From Prolixibacteraceae bacterium (GTDB taxonomy: Bacteria > Bacteroidota > Bacteroidia > Bacteroidales > Prolixibacteraceae): 33,396 bases of DNA. Position numbers and translations under genes: made by a program. Below the pieces are notes generated by a model. That model saw only the letters and a program-made list of their open reading frames with translations. It was not told the origin of the DNA and searched no databases. This document shows positions 15,550 to 22,591 of this stretch, in pieces (within the stretch, counting starts at the first letter, position 1; each line of letters starts with the position of its first letter). The DNA lies in contig JANQII010000201.1 in the NCBI GenBank assembly GCA_028282195.1, forward strand, positions 1-33,396. The letters run 5' to 3'.

Positions 15550-16944
15550 ATGGAAAAACATTTTAAATTTTCATATGTAATAACCCACAGGGAAACAACA
15601 ATTTCAAGAAAGGAAAATTTAAATTTTATATTAACCTGGGTGTCGTCATTAAAGCTTGATATTGAGATTGTATTAGTTGAACAAGATGATTCACCGAAAG
15701 TTGATATAAGGTCTTTGCCTTGCTGCTGTAAATATGTATTTGCCTTCAATGATGGGTTGTTTAATAGAGGGTGGGGATTGAATGTTGGATTTCGTCATGC
15801 ATCCGGGAATAGTGCGATCGCGTTTGCAGACAATGACGTGGTTGTTGATAAAGGGATACTTGCAGAGGTGTTTAATCTTTTTTCCGATGAAAACAAGTAT
15901 GATGCTATAAAACCTTTCAATAAACTGGTTGATCTCACTAAAGAAGAATCAGAATCAATTTTAAAAGGTAGCCATTCATTTACCGATCTTAAACTGGAAG
16001 ATAGAAAACCAAGACTGGGGATATCTTTTGGCTCTGCATTCACTGTTTTTAGCGTCCATGCTTATGAACGGATAGGAGGATTTGATGAAAGATTTGTCGG
16101 GTGGGGAGGGGAAGATGATGCTATGTCAAAATTTAAGATACCTTTATTGAAAAATGCCTATATCTCAGAAGAAGAAGCATACCACCTATGGCATGAAAGA
16201 TCTCATAATGACTGTAACTTACAGCCCAATTACTTGAATAATGTAAAACTTCTTCACGAATATCAGAATTATACGAAAAAAGATTTATTGTTATTGTGCA
16301 AGGAATCTAAACATAATTTTGGCAAGTTGAACAAAAATAAATCAGAAAGAAGCATACCAAAGAAAGTTATTTTTGGGCTGGGAACGGGAAGATGTGGTAC
16401 GATGAGCCTTGCCAACTTATTGTCCTCTCAGTCAGGTGTTATTGTGCCGCATGAATATCAGGCACTACCCCTACCATGGGATTTTTCGCAAACAGCTTTT
16501 GAAAGGAAGATTGAGAGTTTAAGATATATTAATGGGGATGTTGGGTTTTATTATCTGAACTATGTAGAACAGATCGTAGATATTTTTCCTCAGGTTCGTT
16601 TTGTTTGCTTGAAAAGAAATAAGAATGAGGTTGTTGAGAGTTATATGAAAAAAACCAGGGGTAGGAATCATTGGATGAATCATGATGGTAAAAATTGGAA
16701 GAATGATTCAAAATGGGATAGTGCGTATCCTAAGTTCAACGTCTCCGGTAAATCATCTGCAATAGCAATGTATTATGATATGTATTATAAGAAGATAACT
16801 TATTTAAAAAGAAAATACCCAAATAAAATAAGGGTCTTTGAAATAGATTGCTTAAACAATGAAAAAGGCATTAGGGATATTTTATCTTTTTGTGGTTTCA
16901 CCGAAGAAGAAATGTATATTACACAAAAAAAAATTTATAAATAG
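15550..16944 (+). CDS. GT2 glycosyltransferase-sulfotransferase fusion
   Basis: A 464-residue bifunctional enzyme. Residues ~5-225 are a GT2/GT-A domain: SYVITHRETT, FADNDVVVD (DXD at 94-96), and GGFDERFVGWGGEDDAMSKF (Glyco_transf_7C motif at ~184-190). Residues ~272-464 are a sulfotransferase: FGLGTGRCGTMSLANLLS (5'-phosphosulfate loop, ~275-292) and VRFVCLKRNKNEVVESY (3'-phosphate site with R356 and S364). It could add a sugar and then a sulfate to it, or modify two sites. The domain pair is not one I know as a standard architecture. It begins 32 bp after the CysC-CysQ gene that supplies PAPS. Confidence 0.88.
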   Translation: MEKHFKFSYVITHRETTISRKENLNFILTWVSSLKLDIEIVLVEQDDSPKVDIRSLPCCCKYVFAFNDGLFNRGWGLNVGFRHASGNSAIAFADNDVVVDKGILAEVFNLFSDENKYDAIKPFNKLVDLTKEESESILKGSHSFTDLKLEDRKPRLGISFGSAFTVFSVHAYERIGGFDERFVGWGGEDDAMSKFKIPLLKNAYISEEEAYHLWHERSHNDCNLQPNYLNNVKLLHEYQNYTKKDLLLLCKESKHNFGKLNKNKSERSIPKKVIFGLGTGRCGTMSLANLLSSQSGVIVPHEYQALPLPWDFSQTAFERKIESLRYINGDVGFYYLNYVEQIVDIFPQVRFVCLKRNKNEVVESYMKKTRGRNHWMNHDGKNWKNDSKWDSAYPKFNVSGKSSAIAMYYDMYYKKITYLKRKYPNKIRVFEIDCLNNEKGIRDILSFCGFTEEEMYITQKKIYK

Positions 16945-16955
16945 AATATAATCAA

Positions 16956-17735
16956 ATGGAAGTTAATTTGTATAATGATAGTTTCCCGAACGAACTAGGT
17001 AGCCCTGTCTTTTATCATAAACCGCATGGTGATTCATCAAATGGAATAATCAGTCAAGTACATACTGATTTTATCAAATTATATAAAAGAGTAGTTGCAA
17101 ATAAAGACTCTTATATGTTTACACCACCTGAAAATATTCTATTTTTAACTTATAACAATCGGTTAAGTGTCTCACCAATAGAGAAGTGTTATAAAGCTTA
17201 TAATATTCCGCATGTAGTTTTGGCACAGCATGAAAAAAAATGGGACTGGATGGTTAAAATTAATTCAGTTTTGGAATATTTGCAAAAGAATGAAATAGAA
17301 CAGGAATACATCCTCGCAACTGATGCTAATGATGTTATTATGGTGAATGATCCAAAGCTAATTATCGAAATTTTTGAGTTTTACGAGTGCGGTATTCTGT
17401 TTTGTAACACAAATGCAGATTGGCCAGCTAATGAGAAATACAAAAACTTTGAGAGCTTAAAATATTATACACATCAATTCCATTCGCATTTAAGTGCCGG
17501 AGGTTATATTGCACGAAAAGAGATTTTGATTGGTTATTTGGAAGAAATAGTTTCAAGATATAAAAAAAATGATCCAGAATTGTTTTTCCGGGGTAGGTTT
17601 GATGACCAATTATCATGGCGTTCCCTTCATTTTAGAGATTATCCTAAAATAAAGGTAGATTTTCGTTCCCTTATTTTTAAAAGGTTTGATCTGTTTCGAA
17701 ATTTAGACCAGGAATATGTCACCATCAATCAATAA
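16956..17735 (+). CDS. PLOD-like glycosyltransferase
   Basis: A 259-residue protein resembling the glycosyltransferase domain of procollagen lysyl hydroxylases and related bacterial or viral enzymes. Seen are YILATDANDVIMVNDP (an Asp-rich donor/metal motif in the place of 'TDxYDV'), GILFCNTNADWP ('F.aE..cWP' position), SHLSAGGYIARKEI ('LNSGGfiG') and FDDQLSWRSLHF ('DDQ'). These four blocks come in the family order. Family members transfer galactose or glucose to hydroxylysine or to a previous sugar. Since the precursor core lacks Lys, an existing sugar is the more likely acceptor here. 11 bp from its upstream and 12 bp from its downstream neighbour, so in the same operon. Confidence 0.78.
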   Translation: MEVNLYNDSFPNELGSPVFYHKPHGDSSNGIISQVHTDFIKLYKRVVANKDSYMFTPPENILFLTYNNRLSVSPIEKCYKAYNIPHVVLAQHEKKWDWMVKINSVLEYLQKNEIEQEYILATDANDVIMVNDPKLIIEIFEFYECGILFCNTNADWPANEKYKNFESLKYYTHQFHSHLSAGGYIARKEILIGYLEEIVSRYKKNDPELFFRGRFDDQLSWRSLHFRDYPKIKVDFRSLIFKRFDLFRNLDQEYVTINQ

Positions 17736-17747
17736 ATCATTATTTGT

Positions 17748-18404
17748 ATGCCTATATCACATAAATATAAATGTATTTTTATACACGTGCCTAAATGTGC
17801 GGGCACCAGTATAGAGTATGCGCTGGAAATGCATGGAGATAAAACAGATATTGGGCTAAAACCTTATATCAATCAAAAATACGATTTTGATCATCTCTTT
17901 GGGGCAGGACTTCAGCATTTAACTATCCAAGAGATTCGTTCTATAGTCAGCCCTAAAATATTTAATTCATATTTCAAATTTGCTTTCGTCAGAAATCCTT
18001 GGGATAGATTAGTTTCTTATATCACCTGGAACCATAGAAATAAAAATAAGGATAATTGGAATAATATGGAAACCGTGGAGCTTTCCCAGCATATGTTTGA
18101 TATTGAGATTGCAAACATTTTATCCAAAAGTGACCTGGAAATTGATCAAAATCATCACTTGAAAGAGCAATGGAAATATATTTGTGATGATGGAGGAACC
18201 CTTCAGGTAGATTATGTTGGAAAATACGAAGACTTATTACCTGACTGGAATTCGGTTTGTAATGAGCTCAAGATAAATAAACCGTTGGAAATCAGGATGA
18301 AATCCAATCATAAACCCTTTAATTATTATTTTGATTATAGCACAAGGGAAAAAATTGAGAAAATCTACTTAAAAGATATTGATTTCTTTAATTATAAATT
18401 TTAG
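17748..18404 (+). CDS. Carbohydrate sulfotransferase (Sulfotransfer_2 family)
   Basis: A 218-residue soluble enzyme with the two PAPS-binding signatures: IFIHVPKCAGTSIE (5'-phosphosulfate loop, residues ~10-23) and FAFVRNPWDRLVSYI (3'-phosphate site, ~80-94). This resembles the HNK-1/chondroitin-type sulfotransferase family, which transfers sulfate from PAPS to sugar hydroxyls. It lacks the membrane anchor of the eukaryotic enzymes, so it acts in the cytoplasm. It is the last gene of the modification block and the second complete sulfotransferase domain in the cluster. Confidence 0.92.
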   Translation: MPISHKYKCIFIHVPKCAGTSIEYALEMHGDKTDIGLKPYINQKYDFDHLFGAGLQHLTIQEIRSIVSPKIFNSYFKFAFVRNPWDRLVSYITWNHRNKNKDNWNNMETVELSQHMFDIEIANILSKSDLEIDQNHHLKEQWKYICDDGGTLQVDYVGKYEDLLPDWNSVCNELKINKPLEIRMKSNHKPFNYYFDYSTREKIEKIYLKDIDFFNYKF

Positions 18405-18570
18405 AATGAACTATTTAATTGCTCATTTTAGAACTTCAACTATTGAATCGTTAATTAAATGCGAGCTTCTATTTAAAAAAGAGGCTATTTTCAACATAAA
18501 AAGAGTACTAACATAAACCTGTTTTTAACCGATTGTACCGGGGGCTGTCCTGGTATTTTCTTGAAACAGT

Positions 18571-18733
18571 TTAACTTTTTTGGGAGCATGTAATTTTAAG
18601 CATACATTTTAGCAACTCTGTAAGGAAAAATTCAATATCAACAACACCTCTTTGATTAGCCCTGAAAGCTTTAAGTTTGGCTAAAAGATTCAGCATAGGC
18701 ATTTGTGCTACGGTTGTCGAAGAAGTTTAACAT
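18571..18733 (-). pseudogene. Relic of ISL3/ISAon1-type transposase C-terminus
   Basis: Read on the minus strand, one frame gives LNFFDNRSTNAYAESF and, after a frameshift, the next gives LAKLKAFRANQRGVVDIEFF followed by LTELLK and a stop at 18571-18573. 'NRSTNAxAESFxAKxKxFRAxxRGVxDxxFFL' is the conserved C-terminal end of ISL3/ISAon1-type DDE transposases common in Bacteroidota. The rest of the transposase is gone. Confidence 0.8.
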
Positions 18734-18873
18734 CTAGGGTAATGGGAATAAAATGTGGCAGATATTAAAAGAAATCAGGGATTAATTACCAGTTTTTAAG
18801 CATAAAGTTATTAATACATCAAAAAACTGTTTTGCTTTTTGCCCAAAACCTCTGAAACCTGCTCAGGCTGAAC

Positions 18874-18892
18874 CAAACTTTTCATTAATTTT
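18874..18892 (+). repeat. 19-bp direct repeat, right copy
   Basis: Identical to 3551-3569 (CAAACTTTTCATTAATTTT). It lies between the transposase relic and yidD and overlaps a candidate -7 box. Confidence 0.6.
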
Positions 18893-18893
18893 G
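18886..18893 (+). promoter_or_regulatory. Candidate -7 box TAATTTTG for yidD
   Basis: TAATTTTG fits TAnnTTTG and lies 16 bp before the yidD ATG. No clear -33 TTG is seen at the usual distance. Confidence 0.4.
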
Positions 18894-18909
18894 CCCCAAA
18901 AGCTGGGGT

Positions 18910-19194
18910 ATGCAATGTGTTGCTAAATTTATATTGAAGTTGTTGAGCTGGGTTTTATTAATTCCTGTTTATTTCTACAAATATGCAATTTCCCCAATTA
19001 CGCCTGCATCCTGCAGGCATGTTCCTACTTGTTCTCAATACGCTTTGGAAGCAGTTAAAATTCATGGGCCGTTTAAAGGTTTTTGGTTAGCGACAAAACG
19101 TATTGTAAAATGCCATCCGTGGGGCACTCACGGGTATGATCCCGTACCAGATAAAGATCAGGTCAAAATCAAAAAAATCAAGCTAAAAAAATAG
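18910..19194 (+). CDS. yidD: YidD, membrane protein insertion efficiency factor
   Basis: A 94-residue YidD/DUF37 protein. Conserved features: an amphipathic N-terminal helix, YKYAISPITPASCRHVPTCS (normally 'Y...ISP..p..CRf.PTCS'), YALEAVKIHG, KGFWLATKRI and CHPWGTHGYDPVP. It helps the YidC insertase place proteins in the inner membrane. The usual rpmH-rnpA-yidC partners are absent, as is common in Bacteroidota. Confidence 0.95.
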   Translation: MQCVAKFILKLLSWVLLIPVYFYKYAISPITPASCRHVPTCSQYALEAVKIHGPFKGFWLATKRIVKCHPWGTHGYDPVPDKDQVKIKKIKLKK

Positions 19195-19277
19195 TTTGAA
19201 GAATTTCAATTAAGGAATTCAACAAAAGATGGTTTTAAATGGTTATTCCAGAAGTTACCATGATAAAACAATGAGAA

Positions 19278-19654
19278 ATGGGTGAAGCGGAAAATTTTAT
19301 TTACCAATTTGAAGGAAACCAAAGGGAAATAATGCTCTACTTTCATAATTTGCTAACCTGTGATTTGGGTTTAGAAGATAAAATAAGGTTTAAAATCCCA
19401 TTTTATTATCGGAAAAGTTGGATATGTTATCTAAATCCAACAAAAGAAAAGAAAATTGAATTTGCTTTTGTTCGGGGAAATGAATTATCAAATTCCCAGG
19501 GTTTATTAAAAAATAAAGGACGAAAACAAGTTTATAGCATTGATTTTGAAAAAGTATCAGATATACCGTTTCGGAAATTATTCAGGAGGCCATTTTTATT
19601 GACGAAACTATCCCATACGAATCAAAAAGAAAATTTAAAAAATCAAGAGGCTAA
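19278..19654 (+). pseudogene. DUF1801 protein, frameshifted near its end
   Basis: The reading starts MGEAENFIYQFEGNQREIML and shows the DUF1801 (YdhG-like) core: IRFKIPFYYRKSWICYLNP and FAFVRGNELSNSQGLLKNKG. After DIPFR (near 19575) the frame runs into unrelated residues until a stop at 19715. A one-base shift restores the expected ending EIIQEAIFIDETIPYES to a stop at 19652-19654. The gene was about 125 residues long and seems to carry a single indel; a sequencing error is possible. Family function is unknown. Confidence 0.75.
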
Positions 19655-19660
19655 ATGTAG

Positions 19661-19788
19661 GTATATGAGAAGCAGCTTGGCTTGTATTAGATACCAGGGA
19701 TGGGCAATGGGATGACAGGCATTTTACAATACTTGACCCAAGTATTACTGGAATTGACTTTTTCGCAGATATCAAAAAAAGTATTTGA
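19661..19788 (+). pseudogene. C-terminal remnant of a VOC/glyoxalase-like protein
   Basis: In one frame YEKQLGL is seen and, after a one-base shift, LDTRDGQWDDRHFTILDPS then GIDFFADIKKSI ending at TGA 19786-19788. 'FY..qLGl' followed by '..f.l.DP.G..IdfF' is the usual second half of a VOC-superfamily domain. The N-terminal half is missing. Weak but coherent. Confidence 0.5.
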
Positions 19789-19872
19789 TATTATGAACCG
19801 GTAATTTAGGGACAATAATAATTTCTAAACAAACACGAAACCAGGGTCTGCCGTTATCTGGAAGTTTAATTA

Positions 19873-19880
19873 TATATTTG
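19873..19880 (+). promoter_or_regulatory. -7 box TATATTTG of the zinc operon
   Basis: A perfect TAnnTTTG 13 bp before the znuA ATG, so the 5' leader would be very short. No clear Zur box (palindromic) was identified by eye around it. Confidence 0.5.
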
Positions 19881-19893
19881 AAAAAAAAGATTC

Positions 19894-20754
19894 ATGAAAA
19901 AAATTTTATTGTTTTTATTGGTGATAGCTGCTTCATGCGGAGTTAAGGAACAATCGGCAAAGCCGAATTTGACAGTGAGTATTTATCCTCAGAAATTTTT
20001 TGTTGAAAAAATAATCGGGGATTTTGCTGATGTTGATGTGCTTATTCCACCCGGGGCTAGTCCGGCAACTTATGAATTGTTACCTTCACAAATGAAAGCC
20101 TTATCTCAATCAAAAGCATGGTTTCGAATTGGTCATATCCCATTTGAGCATTCCTGGTATGATAAAATCAAGCAGGCAAGTAGTGATCTTAAAATATATG
20201 ATACTTCACTAAATGCTGATTTGGTTGCCGGTCAAAAAATAGACCATGGTGATCATGTTCATGTAGGTGGAGTTGACCCACACATCTGGATGTCCCCGAA
20301 AGAGGTTAAGAAGATCGCAAAACTTACCTATGATGGTCTTGTTGAGCTTTTCCCTGAAAGGAAAGAAACATTCATGAAGAATCATGAAGCTTTTCAACAG
20401 GAAATTGATGAAGTAGACCGGAAAATTGTAGAAAAGTTTAAGGAAATAGAGAACCGTAAATTTTTGATTTTTCATCCTTCTTTTACTTATCTTGCCCGGG
20501 ATTATGATTTGGAGCAAATAACGATTGAGGTTCATGGAAAAGATCCTTCTCCAAAATATATGAGTGAACTAATCGACATGGCTAAAGCAAATAAGCTGAA
20601 AGCTATCTTTATTCAAAAAGAATTTGATAAGGCAAATGCAGAGCAGATTGCCAAAGAGATTGGGGCGCAGGTTATACAGCTTGACCCATTAACTGAAAAC
20701 TGGAGTAAGCAGATGCTTGTTGTTGCTGATAAAATTGTAGAAGTGTCGAAATGA
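19894..20754 (+). CDS. znuA: ZnuA-type zinc/manganese-binding lipoprotein
   Basis: A 286-residue cluster A-I substrate-binding protein. The signal ends in a lipobox AASC (Cys15), so it is a lipoprotein. Metal ligands expected for the family: His in RIGHIPFEH, His in VDPHIWMSP, His in FHPSFTYLARDY and an acidic residue near IQLDPL. A short His/Asp-rich loop (DHGDHVHVGGVDPH) precedes the second ligand, typical of zinc-specific ZnuA. It captures Zn2+ for the ABC transporter encoded by the next two genes. The stop overlaps the znuC start by 4 bp. Confidence 0.93.
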   Translation: MKKILLFLLVIAASCGVKEQSAKPNLTVSIYPQKFFVEKIIGDFADVDVLIPPGASPATYELLPSQMKALSQSKAWFRIGHIPFEHSWYDKIKQASSDLKIYDTSLNADLVAGQKIDHGDHVHVGGVDPHIWMSPKEVKKIAKLTYDGLVELFPERKETFMKNHEAFQQEIDEVDRKIVEKFKEIENRKFLIFHPSFTYLARDYDLEQITIEVHGKDPSPKYMSELIDMAKANKLKAIFIQKEFDKANAEQIAKEIGAQVIQLDPLTENWSKQMLVVADKIVEVSK

Positions 20755-21512
20755 GCGAAAAGCTACTGGATATAAAAAATCTGGATGTAAGGTTTGATAA
20801 AGAGCTTGTATTAAGAAAAGTTGACCTTGAAATTAATAAAAGGGACTTTATTGGGATGATTGGGCCAAATGGAGGAGGAAAGACTACTTTAATTAAAGCA
20901 ATTTTAGGATTGGTAGAACCTGAATGTGGCGAAATCAAATTCAATATTCCTTCAAATAAATTAGGCTATTTACCACAAATTAATCAAATCGATAAGCGTT
21001 TCCCGATTACTGTACTGGATGTTGTTCGTTCGGGAAAGTCGAATGGTAAAAAATTGAATTTGTTCAAAAGCAACCGGGCAGATTTAAAATATGCTGAAAG
21101 TTTATTGGATGAAATGGGAATCCTGAATTTGCGGGATAGAGCTATTGGTGAACTTTCCGGAGGACAAATGCAACGTGTATTTCTTTGCAGGTCTCTAATG
21201 AATCAGCCTGAACTATTGATTTTGGACGAGCCTGAAACTTTTGTAGATAACCAGTTTGAAAGTGAGCTATACGAAAAATTGAAGGAGCTAAATAAGCGCA
21301 TGGCAATTATTTTGGTTTCTCATGATGTGGGTACAATCTCATACTATGTAAAAACCATCGCATGTGTGAACCTTCATCTTAATTATCATCCAAGTAATGT
21401 TATAAGCAAAGAACAGCTGGCGGCCTACGATTGTCCGCTTCAAATTATTACTCACGGCGATATTCCTCACACTGTTTTAAGCAAGCACGATAACCATGAA
21501 CACCATCATTGA
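20751..21512 (+). CDS. znuC: ZnuC-type metal ABC transporter ATPase
   Basis: A 253-residue ATPase with Walker A GPNGGGKTTL, signature LSGGQMQRVFL, Walker B LLILDEPETFVD and switch His in VSHDVG. The C-terminus has a His-rich tail (HDNHEHHH) that may bind zinc and regulate the ATPase. The start overlaps the znuA stop (ATGA) and the end overlaps the permease start by 17 bp, giving a tightly coupled operon. Confidence 0.94.
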   Translation: MSEKLLDIKNLDVRFDKELVLRKVDLEINKRDFIGMIGPNGGGKTTLIKAILGLVEPECGEIKFNIPSNKLGYLPQINQIDKRFPITVLDVVRSGKSNGKKLNLFKSNRADLKYAESLLDEMGILNLRDRAIGELSGGQMQRVFLCRSLMNQPELLILDEPETFVDNQFESELYEKLKELNKRMAIILVSHDVGTISYYVKTIACVNLHLNYHPSNVISKEQLAAYDCPLQIITHGDIPHTVLSKHDNHEHHH

Positions 21513-22329
21513 TCTGTTTTCATATGACTTTTTTGTTAATGCTTTATGGGCTTCATTTTTTGCAGCTTTAAGTTGTGGAATTATTGGGACTTATATTGTT
21601 TCCCGACGCATTGTATTTGTAAGTGGTGGTATAACCCACTCGTCTTTTGGTGGGATTGGGATTGGTTATTTTTTGGGGTGGAACCCTTTGCTTGGTGCAG
21701 CAATTTTTGCTGTATTATCTGCTCTTGGCATTCAGTTCTTTTCGCAAAAAGCCAAGGTACGTGAAGATTCAAGTATCGCCATTTGGTGGTCATTGGGTAT
21801 GGCTATTGGTATTATTTTTATTTATATGTCACCCGGCTATGCACCCAACCTGATGAGCTATCTTTTTGGGTCAATTCTTGCCGTTACCATTACTGAGATA
21901 TGGTTCATGGCAGCTTTGTCCCTGTTCTTACTGTTGATTTTTATAACGTTTTACCGCACAATTTTATATATAGCTTTTGATGAAGACTTTGCAAAAACAA
22001 CCGGATTGCCTGTTGGCTTAATCAATTATTTGCTGATAAGTTTGATCGCGGTTACTATTGTGTTGAATATTCGTGTAGTTGGTATCATTCTTATTTTGTC
22101 TTTACTTACCTTGCCACAAGCCACGGCTAACTTGTTTACAAAGGACTTTAAAAAGATGATTGGCTTTTCTGTACTTTTTGCATTTTTGGGTTCTTTTATT
22201 GGTTTGCTGATTTCTTTCTACGTAGATATTCCATCAGGAGCGTCAATAATTTTTACATTGGTTGTGTTGTTTGGGCTGATGAAGATTTCATCTGTTGTTT
22301 ATTCCCGAAGCCAGCTTAAAAATGAATGA
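21496..22329 (+). CDS. znuB: ZnuB-type metal ABC transporter permease
   Basis: A 277-residue integral membrane protein of the ABC-3 family with about eight hydrophobic segments. Family landmarks: SRRIVFVSGGITHSSFGGIG near the N-terminus and NIRVVGIILILSLLTLPQAT in the second half, the region contacting the ATPase. Pairs with znuA and znuC to import Zn2+ (Mn2+ cannot be excluded). Confidence 0.94.
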   Translation: MNTIIDLFSYDFFVNALWASFFAALSCGIIGTYIVSRRIVFVSGGITHSSFGGIGIGYFLGWNPLLGAAIFAVLSALGIQFFSQKAKVREDSSIAIWWSLGMAIGIIFIYMSPGYAPNLMSYLFGSILAVTITEIWFMAALSLFLLLIFITFYRTILYIAFDEDFAKTTGLPVGLINYLLISLIAVTIVLNIRVVGIILILSLLTLPQATANLFTKDFKKMIGFSVLFAFLGSFIGLLISFYVDIPSGASIIFTLVVLFGLMKISSVVYSRSQLKNE

Positions 22330-22501
22330 GCAGCAAGAAATATTAATCTGCAAAAACTGCAAAGGAAAATTTGAAAAAGGAATCTTACAACGTGACTGTA
22401 GCAACTGCTTTGCTTGTACAGGTTGTGAAATTTACATTTATCCAAATTGCAGGCATGAGATTGTTGTTAAGCCTGTAACTCCAGTGAGAACAAAGAAATA
22501 A
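22322..22501 (+). CDS. Small Cys-rich zinc-ribbon-like protein in zinc operon
   Basis: A 59-residue protein from the ATG at 22322 (MNEQQEILICKNCKGKFEKG), which overlaps the permease stop by 8 bp; an in-frame ATG at 22295 would lie deep in the permease gene. Cysteines are ordered C-x2-C, then C-x2-C-x2-C-x2-C (DCSNCFACTGC) and later C-x-H, giving one or two metal sites. Coupling to znuB suggests a role in zinc handling, for example a low-zinc chaperone, but no function is established. Confidence 0.72.
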   Translation: MNEQQEILICKNCKGKFEKGILQRDCSNCFACTGCEIYIYPNCRHEIVVKPVTPVRTKK

Positions 22502-22558
22502 TGATTGAAATCATAATAATTTAAACATTCAGGTATGAATTATTTGATTGAGATGTTA

Positions 22559-22566
22559 TAAGTTTG
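22559..22566 (+). promoter_or_regulatory. Candidate -7 box TAAGTTTG
   Basis: TAAGTTTG matches TAnnTTTG and lies 25 bp before the ATG of the PHP gene. No clear -33 partner. Confidence 0.4.
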
Positions 22567-22591
22567 CAATCAGAAACTTAACCATTACACC

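Larger units (their letters stand above)
18405..18909. other. Scar region at the right end of the cluster
   Basis: About 500 bases with no intact gene. A 36-codon ORF at 18406-18516 has no supporting features. It contains a transposase relic on the minus strand (18571-18733), the right copy of the 19-bp direct repeat and a candidate promoter for yidD. Confidence 0.65.

Noticed and set aside
18406-18516. 36-codon ORF right after the last sulfotransferase gene.
   Set aside because: Short, no motif, lies in the scar region; not supported as a gene.
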